In this document: positions 19,571 through 27,946 of the stretch, in pieces
Numbering within the stretch: position 1 is the stretch's first letter
Layout of the letters: every line of letters begins with the position of its first letter
NCBI GenBank assembly: GCA_030549855.1
Contig: JAUQQP010000004.1
Span: 1 to 64,000, forward strand
Direction: 5' to 3'
Length of the DNA stretch: 64,000 nucleotides
Source: Cyanobacteriota bacterium SRBZ.bins.94.201705
GTDB lineage: Bacteria; Cyanobacteriota; Cyanobacteriia; Cyanobacteriales; Cyanobacteriaceae
Notes under the pieces: generated by a model
Seen by the model: the letters and a program-made list of their open reading frames with translations, nothing else
Told to the model about the DNA's origin: nothing
The model's database searches: none
Program-made: the position numbers and the translations under genes

Positions 19571-20410
19571 TTGGCTATTGATAGATTATTCTCTCCCTCC
19601 CTCAGAAAAAGGCCTATGCCAGTCAGACTAGGGGTTTTCCTCTTAGTCCTAGTTTGGCTGTGGTTGCCCTTTTTGCTTATTTTTTATCTTCTGATTCCCA
19701 ATAACCCCAATCTTCTTGGTATTTTTAGTCTGTCTACTCTCCTAATTCTCTTCTTAATAAATGCTGCTAGGTGGGGCAGATTTGTCTATAATAATAACAA
19801 CATATTTGCCTCCTATGGCCTACATTTTTCCGTAGAGAATTACCGTCTACTATTGTGGGGAATAACAGCAGGTTTCCTAGCTACTTTTGCCCTTTTCCTG
19901 ACAGAATATTCCTTTGGATGGGTTGAATTTCAGAAACCAACACTGCCATTTTCGCGATTATTTTTGGAAGGTTTCCTAAGTGCCCTTGCAGTGGGAGTAG
20001 GGGAGGAGTTGTTTTTTCGCGGCTTTGTCTTGTGGGAGTTGGAACAGGATTTTTCGCCTCCAGTTTCAGCTAATTTGAGTGCCCTCATTTTCGCCCTCTC
20101 TCACTATATAAAACCCCCCCAGGAAATTCTGCGCACCCTCGTCACCTTCCCCGCTTTGTACATCCTGGCAATAATCCTGGTAAGGGTAAAAAGGCAACAC
20201 CACAACCTCCTGGGAATGAGTATTGGCCTTCACAGCGGCTTGGTGTGGGCTTACTACATAGTCAATGTGGGGCAGATTGTATTATATCACGACCATGTAC
20301 CCCCCTGGATAACCGGCATCGACCACAACCCCATCGCCGGCATCATGGGAATCTCCTTCCTCCTCCTTCTGGGTTATCTCCTCACTGGGGGAAGAAACAG
20401 GGGAATGTAG
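19571..20410 (+). CDS. CPBP-family intramembrane glutamic endopeptidase
   Basis: Polytopic membrane protein of the CAAX-protease/bacteriocin-processing (Rce1-like) family. It has about seven or eight hydrophobic segments and the catalytic motif GVGEELFFRGFVLWEL (EExxxR), followed by FALSHY and GLHSGLVWAYY. Its substrate is unknown. The open frame begins with TTG at 19571 (MAIDRLFSP), and an internal ATG at 19616 (MPVRLGVFLL) is equally possible. It sits between clpS and the SLBB gene on the same strand. Confidence 0.85.
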   Translation: MAIDRLFSPSLRKRPMPVRLGVFLLVLVWLWLPFLLIFYLLIPNNPNLLGIFSLSTLLILFLINAARWGRFVYNNNNIFASYGLHFSVENYRLLLWGITAGFLATFALFLTEYSFGWVEFQKPTLPFSRLFLEGFLSALAVGVGEELFFRGFVLWELEQDFSPPVSANLSALIFALSHYIKPPQEILRTLVTFPALYILAIILVRVKRQHHNLLGMSIGLHSGLVWAYYIVNVGQIVLYHDHVPPWITGIDHNPIAGIMGISFLLLLGYLLTGGRNRGM

Positions 20411-20481
20411 GATTAGGGCGGGTGGGGATTTATAAACTATGAGGCCCTAAGGCATTATTATAACCATAAAGGTCTAATAGT

Positions 20482-22020
20482 ATGCTGTCTATGTATGAGT
20501 TTTGTAAGTTAAGGGCTTTGCTCCTAACACTGCTTCTGGCTTTCAACCCCCTGGAATATGCTACAGCCCAGGTGTCGAGAAAACTACAAACTCCACAGCC
20601 GGCTGGTAGAGAAACAAATATGGCCAGTACAAGGGGGGGATTTGACCGTCTGGCAGAAAGATTCCCCTATACCCTAGACGCAGGAGATGTAATAGCCCTG
20701 GACGTCTTCAATGTACCTGAGTATAGCAAAGAATATCCCGTACTGGTAGATGGAAGTGTAAGTCTGCCACTGCTGGGGCGTATCCCCGTGGCTAATCTGA
20801 CTCTCGCCGAGGTGGAACAATTACTCACCCGCGAATATGTCACCCGTGGCTACCTGAAAAACCCCATCATCAGAGTGAATCTGGTAAAACCCCGCCCTAT
20901 CACTGTAGCCATGGTAGGGGAAGTTAGAACTCCTGGGTCCTATTCTATCCCCTTCGATGACGGCGGTGGTAAGGGTAACGCTGTAGGAGTTAAATTCCCC
21001 GATTTGATTACTGCCCTTCGTCTGGCTAACGGCATCAACGCCTCCGCAGATACCAGAAATGTACGTATCATCCGCCGCTACAAAGGACAAGACTATACCA
21101 TTATCGTGAGTCTCTGGGAGTTTCTGGAAAACGGCGACTTGACTCAGAATGTTATCCTCAGAGATGGCGATCGCATTATTGTGCCCAGCGTAAGGGAAGT
21201 TAACCCCAGAGAAGTGTTAAGGGTGGCCACTGCTAACTTCTCCGCTAACCTGAGTATCCCTATTACAATCAGTATAGTGGGAGAGGTAAACCGTCCAGGC
21301 CCCTATACCCTCACAGGAGATGATGTGCGCGCCAGCAATCTGGGAGATACTCTCTCCTTCCAAAGCACTAGTGTCGTCAATCAACAGAGTCTGGCAGGCA
21401 TCCCCACCGCCACTAGGGCAATAAAAACCGCCGGCGGCTTGACGGCTAGGGCGGACGTCCGTAACATAGAAGTAAGACGGACACTCCCCACTGGCGAAGA
21501 ACAGGTAATCAAGGTTGATCTGTGGAAACTGTTACAAACCGGGGATTTCACCGCTGATGCCCTCTTGCAGGATGGCGATCGCATTATAGTCCCCACCGCC
21601 CCGGCTATCAACGAGGAGGAAGTAAGACAGGTGGCTGTGGCAAGTTTCTCCCCCAACCGCATTAATGTCAATGTCATAGGGGAGGTGAAAAACCCTGGGT
21701 TGAAGGAATTGCCGCCTAATGTGAGTCTCCAACAGGCCCTCCTGGCAGCAGGTGGCTTCGATAACCGCCGCGCCAATGATAGGACAGTCAGACTACTACG
21801 TCTTAACCCTAATGGCACAGTAACAGAAAGAGTTGTTAAGGTGGACTTTAGTGCACCCCTCAACGAGGAAACTAATCCTCCCCTGTTAAACAATGATATT
21901 ATCTTTGTAGACCGTTCTGGATTGGCGATGGCCTCCGACAGTATAGCCAAAGTCCTTGACCCCTTCGCCCAAGTCTTGAGTATAATTAGTGGTACCCTCT
22001 CTCTCATTGATCGCTTCTAG
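20482..22020 (+). CDS. polysaccharide export protein with repeated SLBB domains
   Basis: Predicted exported Wza/KpsD-like protein for exopolysaccharide secretion. The signal peptide is within residues 1-30 (RALLLTLLLAFNPLEYATA). A poly-export domain (LDAGDVIALDVFNVPEYSKE to about 150) is followed by three SLBB-like repeats starting VAMVGEV, ISIVGEV and VNVIGEV. The first two repeats end in the phrase DGDRIIVP, and in both the DNA there contains the HIP1 octamer. 512 residues, with no capsule genes nearby. The ATG at 20482 was chosen; 20491 is an alternative. Confidence 0.87.
   Translation: MLSMYEFCKLRALLLTLLLAFNPLEYATAQVSRKLQTPQPAGRETNMASTRGGFDRLAERFPYTLDAGDVIALDVFNVPEYSKEYPVLVDGSVSLPLLGRIPVANLTLAEVEQLLTREYVTRGYLKNPIIRVNLVKPRPITVAMVGEVRTPGSYSIPFDDGGGKGNAVGVKFPDLITALRLANGINASADTRNVRIIRRYKGQDYTIIVSLWEFLENGDLTQNVILRDGDRIIVPSVREVNPREVLRVATANFSANLSIPITISIVGEVNRPGPYTLTGDDVRASNLGDTLSFQSTSVVNQQSLAGIPTATRAIKTAGGLTARADVRNIEVRRTLPTGEEQVIKVDLWKLLQTGDFTADALLQDGDRIIVPTAPAINEEEVRQVAVASFSPNRINVNVIGEVKNPGLKELPPNVSLQQALLAAGGFDNRRANDRTVRLLRLNPNGTVTERVVKVDFSAPLNEETNPPLLNNDIIFVDRSGLAMASDSIAKVLDPFAQVLSIISGTLSLIDRF
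21167..21174. repeat. HIP1 octamer
   Basis: GCGATCGC inside the SLBB gene, in the codons for DGDRII. A second copy at 21575-21582 sits at the equivalent place of the next repeat and a third at 32215-32222 in the phosphohexomutase gene (also a DSDRIA context). These were the only three I found by eye. Confidence 0.8.
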
Positions 22021-22054
22021 GGGGATTAGTCGGGGATTACAAGTAAAACTCTGA

Positions 22055-22648
22055 CTACCAGCCAGTAATAGCCGGCGTGTTGAAGAAGGGTTTAACTTCT
22101 CCCTCCGGTGTCTTTCCCTCCTCCTCCTCCCTTACCTCAATACAAAAGGTGGCCGTGTTGAAGCCCCCAAATCTTTGTACTGTACTTGTACGCAACCGTA
22201 CATTTGGGGTTACAAACCAGAACCTCTCGTATATCTTCATGGTTTCGTATTCGGTGGTCAAAACTAGGGCGTCTTCATGATCCAAATAATACTCCCCCGC
22301 CACCGGCACTATTTCCGCATACCCCCTTTCTCTTAATAGTTTCCCCCTCCTGCCATCCTCCGACTCGGGAATCAAAGCAAATACTGTTTCCCCTTTGTGG
22401 TTTTCGTTGTCTCTGTCCCACTCCATTGTACCATCCCATGTCACATAGGAGCCCCCCACCGCCAAAGAGGGCTCAAAGGAGTGCATCTGGCAGATTTCCA
22501 CTATTTTCGGGTGTCCTGCCTCTAGGGTTTCCACTGTTATTTTAGATCCTCCCGTTTCTGCCCTTCTAAAGGGTAAATGATGGGTTGTCCTTTGAGAGAG
22601 CCACTTCCCAGCACTATTTTGAAAAAATGTCAAGCCGTCCATCGCCAT
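22055..22648 (-). CDS. cpcS: phycobiliprotein lyase, CpcS/CpeS type
   Basis: Lipocalin-like chromophore lyase that attaches phycocyanobilin to Cys-82-type sites of phycobiliproteins. Family blocks are FFQNSAGKWLSQRTTHHL, SYVTWDGTMEW, LLRERGYAEIVPVAGEYYL, LTTEYETMKIYERFWFVTPN and LRTSTVQRFGGFNTATFC. The open frame starts with TTG at 22657. I chose the ATG at 22648 (MAMDGLTFF); the ATG at 22642 would match the usual CpcS N-terminus equally well. It is convergent with the SLBB gene. With cpcE at 25.7 kb it shows that the organism makes phycobilisomes. Confidence 0.9.
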   Translation of the reverse strand: MAMDGLTFFQNSAGKWLSQRTTHHLPFRRAETGGSKITVETLEAGHPKIVEICQMHSFEPSLAVGGSYVTWDGTMEWDRDNENHKGETVFALIPESEDGRRGKLLRERGYAEIVPVAGEYYLDHEDALVLTTEYETMKIYERFWFVTPNVRLRTSTVQRFGGFNTATFCIEVREEEEGKTPEGEVKPFFNTPAITGW

Positions 22649-22688
22649 ATTTAACAAAAATTAACAACATCTCGGTAAGGGTGTGGGA

Positions 22689-23786
22689 TTATATGTTATC
22701 ACGTTTAGAAGCACACAGGGTTTGTAAGAAAATTAGGCCACTGTACAATTGGAAAGCCTCATCCCAAACAGATTCTTCCCGGCGGAAAATGTCTATGTGG
22801 GGTGTTATCTGTTTTAGCATTTCCGGAAAGTTAACTGCCCCCTCCCCAAAGGGGGTAAACTCATTCCAAATCTTGGCACAAGGGGTTTTCTCCTTGATAT
22901 ATCTCACCAAATTTCTCCATTTCTCCTGGTTAGTTTTACTGGCTTCTGTTAGTTGAATACCCCGGCTAAATTCGTAGGAATTGTCACTCAACCGCAGAAT
23001 TCTATTCTCCTGGACAAGGTGTAAATCGCACAGATTAGCATAGTCCAAGGTGGAAATTTTTTTCTGGATTTGAATCCTTGAATCCACATGAGTAGTCAAC
23101 TCAAAAATGGGCAATAAACCTAGGACTATATTGCTGATTTTATCCCAAGCAAAATTGACTTCTCTTTCCACTTCCTCCTCCCCCTCTATAACCGTAGCCT
23201 GGAAGGAATTGTTCGTTGATTCTTCTATGTAAACTACCCTAGAGACTGGGATACTATTAACAACACTAACTGGATGACAAAAACAGGGAATGCCTTCCTG
23301 CTGTAGTCTGAATTGGTAGTAACTTAAATCCCCAAGACTGCCCGTTTTAAAAAGACGCCAGCTTCTGGTAGGAATTTGTAGCCTGGCAGTGTAGGTGTCT
23401 AATCTCATAATTTTAGCAAGTACTGGCGCTAGATTTTGTTTTTCCTCCGGTGTTACTGCTTCCAAAATTAGTACTGCCAATTCTTCTCTGTTTTCAATAG
23501 CTTGAAACTCCCGTTTTTTTTCCTCCTCCAATGTCTGTTGTGCCTGTAAAATTCTCTCTAGGGCATCTCGAATATTTTTTAGCAGTCTTGCCTCACAGAA
23601 AACACTGTCTTTTAGAATCTGACGATACTGCCTTTCTGCTAACTCTAAGTCTCCTTCTTTCTCCACAATCAAGGCTTGATAATATCTCCACCAGGGATTT
23701 TCTGCATGGGGGGATAGATTTGCCATCAAAGACTTGGCTTTTTGAAAGTCTCCGGCTTCTATGGCGGCTGCAATTTCCTCAAACAT
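22689..23786 (-). CDS. TPR-like hypothetical protein
   Basis: A 365-residue soluble protein that I do not recognise. The N-terminal 100 residues look like paired helices of tetratricopeptide type (AIEAGDFQKAKSLMANL, ALIVEKEGDLELAERQYRQI). Then comes a coiled-coil-like stretch (ILQAQQTLEEEKKREFQAI) and a mixed C-terminal domain with no known motif. Element B2 and an untranslated leader lie just upstream on the same strand. It ends 40 bp before the start of cpcS, so the two may share a transcript. Confidence 0.65.
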   Translation of the reverse strand: MFEEIAAAIEAGDFQKAKSLMANLSPHAENPWWRYYQALIVEKEGDLELAERQYRQILKDSVFCEARLLKNIRDALERILQAQQTLEEEKKREFQAIENREELAVLILEAVTPEEKQNLAPVLAKIMRLDTYTARLQIPTRSWRLFKTGSLGDLSYYQFRLQQEGIPCFCHPVSVVNSIPVSRVVYIEESTNNSFQATVIEGEEEVEREVNFAWDKISNIVLGLLPIFELTTHVDSRIQIQKKISTLDYANLCDLHLVQENRILRLSDNSYEFSRGIQLTEASKTNQEKWRNLVRYIKEKTPCAKIWNEFTPFGEGAVNFPEMLKQITPHIDIFRREESVWDEAFQLYSGLIFLQTLCASKRDNI

Positions 23787-23976
23787 TCTTATTTTCCCCC
23801 TGTGGGCACCAGTTTTGATTTTATTTTACCCTACAGAGACCTTACAACCCTATCTATATGCAATTTATTTTTATCAAATCAACCGGAAAATAATCTTAAA
23901 ACCCTTATCTACACCGCTTATTACCCTGTTCCCTCTTCTTCCTCTCTCCCCATTATTGTCAATACTATTTATCATT

Positions 23977-24040
23977 TAAAAAATGCCCAGCACCACCCCC
24001 GGCAGTCACCCACCCTGCCATCCTCCCTCTCTGTCCTAGC
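23977..24040 (-). ncRNA. element copy B2: hairpin with 9-nt loop and T-run
   Basis: Read on the minus strand. Extended -10 TGCTAGGAC (24040-24033) lacks a convincing -35. The stem GGCAG (24019-24015)/CTGCC (24005-24001) closes the 9-nt loop ggtgggtga. A G-rich tail ending gggca precedes a T6 run (23983-23978). It is the same architecture as the A copies, with a different loop. It points toward the 23786 gene start and could be its leader. Confidence 0.45.
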
Positions 24041-24438
24041 AAAAAGAAAGCGCCCGTAGGGGAGTTTGTTAAGAGATGTAAAGGGGAATTGGTGAAGGAT
24101 AATCTATGAAAGGGGGAATAGAGGAGATAAAGGCTAAGAAGATAGCGACAAAGGCAGCCTATTGTACCGCAGGGCAAGGAAAAGAAGGTTAACTACTCCA
24201 TAGGATAAAAGATGTGGCCTTCTGCTTCACAGACTGATGACTCGTAGACTGACATTACTGTCATTTGGCAGCCCAGTCTCCACAGGCTTCGGTTGGTACA
24301 GTCTCTGCCCTACCCCCTGGTAAGCAACACTATGTTCAATTCTATGACAGAATATGTTTTTTGGCAATTTATCTCCACCCCTTCTTGCCTTGTTTGTGGT
24401 AAAAATAAACAGAAGACTAGTCCAACAGGAGGAGGAAA
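24041..24438 (+). promoter_or_regulatory. structured leader region of the 24439 small gene
   Basis: No reading frame of note. Between 24231 and 24309 there are two AGACTG copies (24231, 24246) followed by two CAGTCT copies (24274, 24299). An outer pair GGCAG (24267-24271)/CTGCC (24305-24309) is also present. The hexamers can pair in more than one way, as in an attenuator. A TAGGAT at 24201 could be a -10 but has no good -35. The function is inferred only from these repeats. Confidence 0.35.
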
Positions 24439-24609
24439 ATGACTACTCATTTTATCAGTGCGGAAATTGACTTGACTGCAAATCCTCTGACTTTAAAACG
24501 GGAAATTGAAAAGCGACTGCAAGAAGAAGGAAAACCTCTACGTTGGGCAATTACAGCTGTGGATGAAGAAAAGCAAAAGGTAAAAGTAGAAGCTATCGTC
24601 ACCAAGTAG
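24439..24609 (+). CDS. small conserved-looking hypothetical protein (56 aa)
   Basis: The ATG at 24439 follows a near-perfect ribosome site, aggaggaggaaa. The protein begins MTTHFISAEIDLTANPLT, continues with a charged helix (KREIEKRLQEEG) and a beta strand (LRWAITAVDEEK), and ends VKVEAIVTK. From memory, cyanobacteria carry a small protein of this type with no known function. The next gene (DUF3326) starts 8 bp after its stop, so the two are almost certainly co-translated. Confidence 0.75.
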   Translation: MTTHFISAEIDLTANPLTLKREIEKRLQEEGKPLRWAITAVDEEKQKVKVEAIVTK

Positions 24610-24617
24610 AGGAAAAA

Positions 24618-25673
24618 GTGGCTAGCAGGAAACCCTACTTCACAGTTTTAATCATCCCCACAGGAATTGGGGCAACCATAGGGGGATATGCGGGAGATGC
24701 CCTCCCAGTGGCTAAGGCTATAGCACAGGTATGTGACCATTTAATTACTCATCCCAATGTGATGAATGGTGCCTCTTTGTACTGGTGGGCAGATAACATA
24801 GAATATGTGGAAGGGTATGCCCTAGACAAGTTTGCCAGTGGCGAGTGGGGATTACAACCGGTAAGACAAAACCGTATTGGGATTATTTTTGACCAGAGTA
24901 TAGAAAAAGAGTTACTCTATAGACATATCCAAGTAGCAGACGGGATTAGGGCTACCCTGGGGATAGAGGTGGTAGACTATATAATCACCGACGAGGCAGT
25001 AGGGGTAGAATTAAAAATAGCTCCCAGTGGCACCAGTTGGGGTACAATTAACAACCAGGGCACCTTATTGAGGGCGGCAGAAAAACTCATCCGGGAAAAA
25101 GGAGTAAATGCCCTAGCGGTAGTAGCCAGATTTCCCGATGACACTGGCAGCCAAACCCTACAAAATTACCGTTATGGCAAGGGAGTAGATGCCTTAGCTG
25201 GTGCCGAAGCAATAATCTCCCATCTGTTGGTGCGACAATTTCAAATTCCTTGCGCCCATTCCCCAGCCTTATCCCCCCTCCCCTTAGATATAAGTGTCTC
25301 CCCCAAGGCAGTGGCAGAAGAGTTGGGCTTCACCTTCCTTCCCTGTGTTTTAGTGGGGTTAAGTCGCGCGCCTCAATACACCCAGTCTAGAAACCCCTAC
25401 AGCTTTTGGGCAGATGATGTAGATAGTGTAGTCATCCCCATTAATGCCTGTGGGGGTAGTAGCATTCTCAGTTTTGCCGCCAAAGACGTCCTGATTATTG
25501 CTGTAGAGGAAAACCAAACCGTCTTAGATGTCACCCCCGAAAAACTAGGCCTTTCCGTGGTGCGAGTCAAATCCTACCTGGAAGCCATAGGGGTTATTGT
25601 CGCCCACCGGGGGGGAATCAGTCTACAATCCCTACAACCTAACCTCCCCTCTCTTTTTCATCAAAACCCCTGA
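24618..25673 (+). CDS. DUF3326-domain protein
   Basis: A 351-residue cytoplasmic protein of the DUF3326 family, found in cyanobacteria and plants. The N-terminus is FTVLIIPTGIGATIGGYAGD, with HPNVMNGASLYWWADNIEYVE and the late block INACGGSSILSFA. No catalytic motif is known to me. It begins with GTG at 24618, preceded by agaggaaaaa and 8 bp after the 56-residue gene. It ends 1 bp from the convergent cpcE stop. The biochemical role is unknown. Confidence 0.82.
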   Translation: MASRKPYFTVLIIPTGIGATIGGYAGDALPVAKAIAQVCDHLITHPNVMNGASLYWWADNIEYVEGYALDKFASGEWGLQPVRQNRIGIIFDQSIEKELLYRHIQVADGIRATLGIEVVDYIITDEAVGVELKIAPSGTSWGTINNQGTLLRAAEKLIREKGVNALAVVARFPDDTGSQTLQNYRYGKGVDALAGAEAIISHLLVRQFQIPCAHSPALSPLPLDISVSPKAVAEELGFTFLPCVLVGLSRAPQYTQSRNPYSFWADDVDSVVIPINACGGSSILSFAAKDVLIIAVEENQTVLDVTPEKLGLSVVRVKSYLEAIGVIVAHRGGISLQSLQPNLPSLFHQNP

Positions 25674-25674
25674 C

Positions 25675-26511
25675 TTACAATAATTCGTCCATTAAGTTCA
25701 TGATTCTTATAGTATTACCACAGACTTCTTCCCCCGGGGGCATTCTATTTATTTCCGCCTCCAGCAACCCCTTCATGGCAATTAGTTTGAGGCTGTTTTC
25801 CGCAAGAGTTTCACTGATAGCCTCTGCTGCGGGGGTATAACCTATGGCACCCAAATCCATTAAAGCGGATCTTCTCAATTGTAACTCCTCTCCCTTTAAT
25901 GCCTGCACCAAAATCTCTCCATACTGGCTATCACCGGTTAGTTGGTACATTGCCCTTGCTGCCGCATAGGCCACCTTTGGTATAGGATGTTCCAGAAATG
26001 CTTCAATCAGCGGTATAGCCTCCTTATCTCCCAGAGTACCTAATGCTTCAATTATAGCTTCATAGGGTTCATGGGGGTGAGGTTTGCCGGGAATTGTCTC
26101 CTTGGCATATTCTGTCAGTTTTCCATCCACCACAGCATGACGCAACATCTCTCGCAAAGGCGCAATTGCCCTTTTATCCTTCAACATTTCCAAAGCTTGC
26201 GCCGCCGACTCCCTCACATAGTAGTCATCACATGACAAACAGTTTATCAGTGGCTCTACTGCTTCCACATATCCCAATTTCCCTAATGCTTTTGCCGCAT
26301 TTCGTCTTAGGGGGAATCCCCCGTCGGGCGCCCTATCTTCCTCGTCTTCCAACGCCCTTATTAACGCCTCTACTGCCTCCTTCCTTTTTACCCTAAATTT
26401 TCCTAACCACCATGCTGCATAGTATCTTAGCCCCAAATCCTCTTTTTGTTCCAACCCTGCTATGGCACTCTCCGGTGTCAGATTCCTATTTTCTTCCCTT
26501 TCCTCTCTCAT
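25675..26511 (-). CDS. cpcE: phycocyanobilin lyase subunit CpcE (HEAT-repeat)
   Basis: With CpcF, CpcE attaches phycocyanobilin to Cys84 of alpha-phycocyanin. The start NLTPESAIAGLEQKEDLGLR and YYAAWWLGKFR are typical. HEAT-like repeats follow (ALIRALEDEEDRAP, PLRRNAAKALGKLG, YYVRESAAQALEMLKDKRAI, KVAYAAARAMYQLTG). 278 residues fits. No cpcF or phycocyanin structural gene is in the window. Element A2 diverges from its 5' end, with its -35 just 81 bp upstream of the cpcE start. Confidence 0.88.
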   Translation of the reverse strand: MREEREENRNLTPESAIAGLEQKEDLGLRYYAAWWLGKFRVKRKEAVEALIRALEDEEDRAPDGGFPLRRNAAKALGKLGYVEAVEPLINCLSCDDYYVRESAAQALEMLKDKRAIAPLREMLRHAVVDGKLTEYAKETIPGKPHPHEPYEAIIEALGTLGDKEAIPLIEAFLEHPIPKVAYAAARAMYQLTGDSQYGEILVQALKGEELQLRRSALMDLGAIGYTPAAEAISETLAENSLKLIAMKGLLEAEINRMPPGEEVCGNTIRIMNLMDELL

Positions 26512-26591
26512 TCTCTTTCTTCTTTTTTTCTCTTCCTAGTCTTATCATTATAAGCCCCTCCCTCTCATTTTCTCGTTTTTTTTTCTGCCCC

Positions 26592-26677
26592 TTGACAAAT
26601 CCCCGTCGCTTCTGGTATAATGATATAATCGGCGGTGGGCGAAAGGACCACCAAAACTTCTGGGCAGCGCACTTTTT
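26592..26677 (+). ncRNA. element copy A2: strong promoter and hairpin RNA
   Basis: TTGACA (26592-26597), 18 bp, TATAAT (26616-26621) in an extended TGG-TATAAT context. The stem GGTGG (26634-26638)/CCACC (26648-26652) closes the 9-nt loop gcgaaagga. The tail aaaacttctgggcagcgcac and a T5 run (26673-26677) follow, then tatcaa-type sequence. It diverges from cpcE and faces element A3. This is the best promoter of the family. Confidence 0.55.
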
Positions 26678-26831
26678 ATATAATAAAAATTATCAATAAT
26701 ATGACGGCTATAGTGCCATATATTTTAGATTATAAGGCATTTCCCCGTGACAGGCTTATAACTAACGCAATGCCCGAATAACGAGCTTAACTTGGGGTCA
26801 TAAGTAGATATTAATGGCATATATTATCAAT

Positions 26832-26920
26832 TAAAACTTTCGCTGCCCGAGTGTCTTGGCAGTCCTTAAGCCTGCCGTAGAGTATACCTCCATTGTAGCA
26901 GAAAAAGGGGCCCTTGTCAA
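26832..26920 (-). ncRNA. element copy A3: strong promoter and hairpin RNA, convergent with A2
   Basis: Minus strand. TTGACA (26920-26915), 17 bp, TACAAT (26897-26892) in TGC-TACAAT. The stem GGCAG (26876-26872)/CTGCC (26862-26858) closes loop gcttaagga. The tail aagacactcgggcagcg and TTTTAATTGATAAT follow. The stem sequence differs from A2 at two paired positions that keep pairing. It lies 41 bp after the phoH stop and reads toward cpcE. Confidence 0.55.
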
Positions 26921-26960
26921 GGGGTTATGGAGGGGATGGGAGGGGGGTGTACTGAAAAAA

Positions 26961-27914
26961 CTAGGTAAGGTTATCGTAGGCGGAAACGATTTTTTGAACA
27001 AGGGGGTGTCGGATGACGTCGGCGTGGGTGAGATAACAGAAGGCAATACCGTCAATGTGTTTTAAAACCTTGGTGGCAACAAGTAAGCCAGACTCTTGGT
27101 GGGGGGGTAAGTCGGTTTGAGTAATGTCGCCAGTGACAACCATTTTGGCGCCAAAACCAAGACGGGTTAAGACCATTTTGAGTTGGGAAGGGGTAGTGTT
27201 TTGGGCCTCGTCTACAATGATAAAAGCGCGACTGAGAGTACGGCCACGCATGTAGGCAATGGGGGCAATTTCGATTTTACCCCTTTCTATCAATTCGGGA
27301 ATTTTAGCAGGCTCGATAAATTCATAAAGGGCGTCGTAAAGAGGGCGTAAGAAGGGATTGACCTTCTGTTGCAAGTCACCAGGCAAAAAGCCCAATTTTT
27401 CCCCTGCCTCTACGGCAGGACGTGTTAGGATTAAACGGTCATATTCTCCCTTAAGAAGGGCTTGGCAAGCAATGACAGCCGCTAAAAAAGTTTTACCAGT
27501 ACCGGCAGGACCGATGCCAAAGGTAATATCATGGCTACGAATAGCATCCACGTATTGTTTCTGACGAAAGGTTTTGACACGAATAGCCTCCCCGTGACGG
27601 GTATAAGCCAGTATTTGTGTCTGTAGGTTTTGGTATTCTTCTATGCGACCAGTATCAAGGGCCTGAAAAGCAGTTAAAATGTCTGGCTTGGTAACGGTAT
27701 GGGCATTTCCCCAATAGGGCTTAAGAAAGTTAATGACATCAATACTCCGCTGCACCGGCTTGGCCTTGCCATATATTAACAGTTCTTGTCCTCGCAGTAC
27801 AATAGTTGCGCCAGTATGTTTAGAAATGAGTCTTAAATTCTCCTCCTGGGCGCCAGCAAGGGCAAGGGCACTGTCAATGCTGGGAAGGGCAATGGTTTGG
27901 GCATTTTCTGTCAT
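26961..27914 (-). CDS. PhoH-family ATPase
   Basis: A 317-residue PhoH-like (YbeZ-type) P-loop protein, likely acting in RNA metabolism with YbeY. The N-terminal KH-like part (GATIVLRGQELLIYG) is followed by Walker A GPAGTGKTFLAAV. LTRPAVEAGEKLGFLPGDLQ, Walker B FIIVDEAQNTTPSQLKM and TGDITQTDLP complete the motor core. It is first in a possible chain reading toward A3 and cpcE. surE lies 32 bp upstream on the same strand. Confidence 0.93.
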   Translation of the reverse strand: MTENAQTIALPSIDSALALAGAQEENLRLISKHTGATIVLRGQELLIYGKAKPVQRSIDVINFLKPYWGNAHTVTKPDILTAFQALDTGRIEEYQNLQTQILAYTRHGEAIRVKTFRQKQYVDAIRSHDITFGIGPAGTGKTFLAAVIACQALLKGEYDRLILTRPAVEAGEKLGFLPGDLQQKVNPFLRPLYDALYEFIEPAKIPELIERGKIEIAPIAYMRGRTLSRAFIIVDEAQNTTPSQLKMVLTRLGFGAKMVVTGDITQTDLPPHQESGLLVATKVLKHIDGIAFCYLTHADVIRHPLVQKIVSAYDNLT

Positions 27915-27946
27915 AACTGGTCCATGATGAGGGCTACAGTGTTAGA

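Noticed and set aside
24231-24309. Possible hammerhead ribozyme (CTGATGA at about 24234)
   Set aside because: The matching GAAA core and flanking stems are missing; CTGATGA alone is chance.
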